This document shows, in pieces, positions 62,739 to 64,000 of a stretch of DNA of 64,000 nt. Source of the stretch: Byssovorax sp. (GTDB lineage: Bacteria; Myxococcota_A; Polyangia; Polyangiales; Polyangiaceae). Below the pieces are notes generated by a model that made no database searches, had not been told where the DNA came from, and saw only the letters and a list, made by a program, of their open reading frames with translations. The stretch is from contig JANYGI010000224.1 in the NCBI GenBank assembly GCA_025362495.1, positions 1 through 64,000 of the forward strand, read 5' to 3'. The stretch's first letter is position 1; the number at the start of each line of letters is the position of its first letter. A program made the position numbers and the translations under genes.

Positions 62739-63545
62739 TCAGGCGCGTTTGCGGGGCTTCGTGACCTTGCCCGCAGCCGCCGGCGGGGTGGGCTCGGGGG
62801 GCTCCGGGGGCGCGGAGAGCAGCGCTCGCACCGCCTGGAGGTAAATCTCGGGCACACCCTGCCGCTGGCGGAGCTGCGCTATCAGGATCTGATAGAGGCC
62901 AATCCGCAGCTCCGGCTTGCTGAAGAACAGCCGCTGACGGCGCTCGGGCTGGCGATCGATCATCTCGAACCACCACCGCGCCTCGCGGAACATGATCCGG
63001 TTGCGTGAGGCCTTGGCGATCGCCAGCCAGAAGCCGGCCTCGAGGTCGGCGTCCGGGTTCTCCGAGACCGCCGCCCTGGCGATGATCTGCTCGATCTCGT
63101 CGATCTCGGCGTCTGTTATCCGCAGCTCGGCCAGGGTCAGGAGCATCGATCCGGCGAGGAGCTGGCGCTCGAACACGTACTGCTCGTCGGCGTGGCCGGG
63201 GGCGAGCTGCATCATCAGCGCGACGATGCGCGGATCGTTCCACTGCTCGGCGTCCAGCACGATGGTCTGCCCGCCCTGGCTGCCGCGGACCATGCCCATC
63301 TCGCGCAGGCGGTGGAGGGCCTGGCGGACGATGAGCCGGGAGACGTTGAAAAGCGCGGCGAGCTCGCGCTCGGGCGGGAGGGCTGTCCCCGAGGCGAACT
63401 TGCCCCGGAGGATCGCGCCCGCGAGCGATTCGAAGATCGGATCGGCCGCGAGCTGCTTTGGCTGCTCCTCTTCGGCAGGCACGGCGGCCCTGGTCCGGGC
63501 ACCCGCGCGCTTCTCTCTCGTGACGGCTAAAGACACTGCTGGCAT
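62739..63545 (-). CDS. GntR-family regulator, FadR/FCD subfamily
   Basis: The 268-residue regulator has a winged helix at ~30-105 with the GntR core (FASGTALPPERELAALFNVSR, VRQALHRLREMGMV). The C-terminal FCD-type helical domain includes FERQLLAGSMLLTLAELR, EIDEIEQIIARA and FWLAIAKASRN. The FadR subfamily binds acyl-CoA or other organic acids. It is convergent with the haem/copper gene (nine bases between). Its upstream region carries three TGGTAACGA-type sites, suggesting autoregulation. A Pro/Lys-rich tail follows the FCD domain. Confidence 0.85.
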   Translation of the reverse strand: MPAVSLAVTREKRAGARTRAAVPAEEEQPKQLAADPIFESLAGAILRGKFASGTALPPERELAALFNVSRLIVRQALHRLREMGMVRGSQGGQTIVLDAEQWNDPRIVALMMQLAPGHADEQYVFERQLLAGSMLLTLAELRITDAEIDEIEQIIARAAVSENPDADLEAGFWLAIAKASRNRIMFREARWWFEMIDRQPERRQRLFFSKPELRIGLYQILIAQLRQRQGVPEIYLQAVRALLSAPPEPPEPTPPAAAGKVTKPRKRA

Positions 63546-63897
63546 CGAAGCACGAGCAGCCCTCGACGCGCAAGCGCAGGAGGTGGCGGCCGCGCGCCGC
63601 CTCGCCGCTCCAGGATCTCGTTACCATGCGCGTCGGGCGGATGACGCGGCGCCATCGACGGCGCCCGAGCCGCGGTTCCCCACCGAGGTCGGGTGGATCG
63701 CCGGCTCCCCCACCATGGATCCATCGTTACCATGTCCATGGTCGGCCGACCCACCCGGCCGCTCGAACCAGGCCGCAGCCAGGCCCCAGACCGCTGATCT
63801 TCGTTACCAAGCGTGGTCGCGGGGAGGCGGCACGCTTCATGGATGAGCGGGCTGCGAGGGGGATACCCTCACTTTCCTCCAACCCGCGGGTGCGTCC
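63546..63897. promoter_or_regulatory. GntR upstream region with three TGGTAACGA-type sites
   Basis: I see no convincing gene in these 352 bases. Read on the minus strand (toward the GntR gene) it contains TGGTAACGAGATCC (63626-63613), TGGTAACGATGGATCC (63732-63717) and TGGTAACGAAGATC (63809-63796), all in the same orientation and about 104 and 79 bases apart. Confidence 0.5.
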
Positions 63898-64000
63898 ATG
63901 GAGAGCTCTTTTCCTGCCCAGACGATGACGGGCCGAAAGCCAGGCCAGAGCCCTCCGGTCGAGCGCGAACACGGGCTGACGGCCACGGTCCGCGAAGGCC
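63898..64000 (+). CDS. Possible N-terminus of a gene leaving the window
   Basis: An ATG at 63898 opens a frame that stays open to the window end (34 codons, MESSFPAQTMTGRKPGQSPP...). It has no clear ribosome site and too few residues to recognise. It may be real or a shadow. Confidence 0.25.
   Translation, partial: MESSFPAQTMTGRKPGQSPPVEREHGLTATVREG

Overview
This is high-GC DNA with the marks of a predatory, cellulolytic-type myxobacterium (Polyangia or Sorangium-like). The signs are many Ser/Thr/Gly-rich lipoproteins, a MYXO-CTERM tail, Hanks-type Ser/Thr kinases, an FHA-sigma54 activator, several VgrG proteins, a GH5 cellulase and a large polyunsaturated-fatty-acid-like synthase. TTG and GTG starts and 4-base stop/start overlaps are common. 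No rRNA, tRNA, CRISPR array or complete insertion sequence was seen.

Layout. (1) 1-7.4 kb: a broken DNRLRE-type lipoprotein, then a minus-strand His-Xaa-Ser (Hxs) peptide-maturation operon with two HxsD-like proteins, radical SAM maturase HxsB and a precursor ending in twelve Ser-His-Gly repeats. A Tat-exported protein and a divergent protein with two radical SAM domains follow, then a thioredoxin-2 gene with an in-frame TGA in its zinc-finger leader. (2) 7.7-13.3 kb: exported proteins (beta-propeller/di-haem cytochrome, MYXO-CTERM propeller) and two gene remnants (TetR and epimerase). (3) 13.6-17.1 kb: a kinase / TPR protein / lipoprotein cassette. (4) 17.3-37.8 kb: an orphan type VI secretion (T6SS) island with three VgrGs, two PAAR proteins (one carrying an HExxH protease domain), a DUF2169 protein, a cysteine-peptidase-like effector candidate, paralogous accessory proteins, and an FHA-sigma54 activator with sigma54-like promoters nearby. 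No T6SS sheath, baseplate or membrane-complex genes are present, so these components must work with a machine encoded elsewhere. Decayed fragments and a GH5 cellulase sit inside the island.

(5) 38.2-55.9 kb: a Cys-rich lipoprotein, then eight tightly coupled plus-strand genes. They encode an NMO-NMO-KS-AT-ACP-KR synthase (2336 aa), a KS-AT-DH-PPTase-like synthase (1411 aa), a stand-alone ACP, two alpha/beta hydrolases, a UGT-type glycosyltransferase and two methyltransferases. This looks like a secondary-lipid (PUFA/enediyne-like) pathway whose product may be glycosylated and methylated. (6) 56.0-59.5 kb: a second copy of the kinase/TPR/lipoprotein cassette in the same orientation. (7) 59.7-64 kb: a vWA lipoprotein divergent from a haem/copper-monooxygenase-like protein, then a FadR/FCD-type GntR regulator. 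The 16-base motif TGGTAACGATGGATCC occurs upstream of the lipid region, between the divergent pair and (with two variants) upstream of the GntR gene. This suggests a small regulon centred on that regulator.
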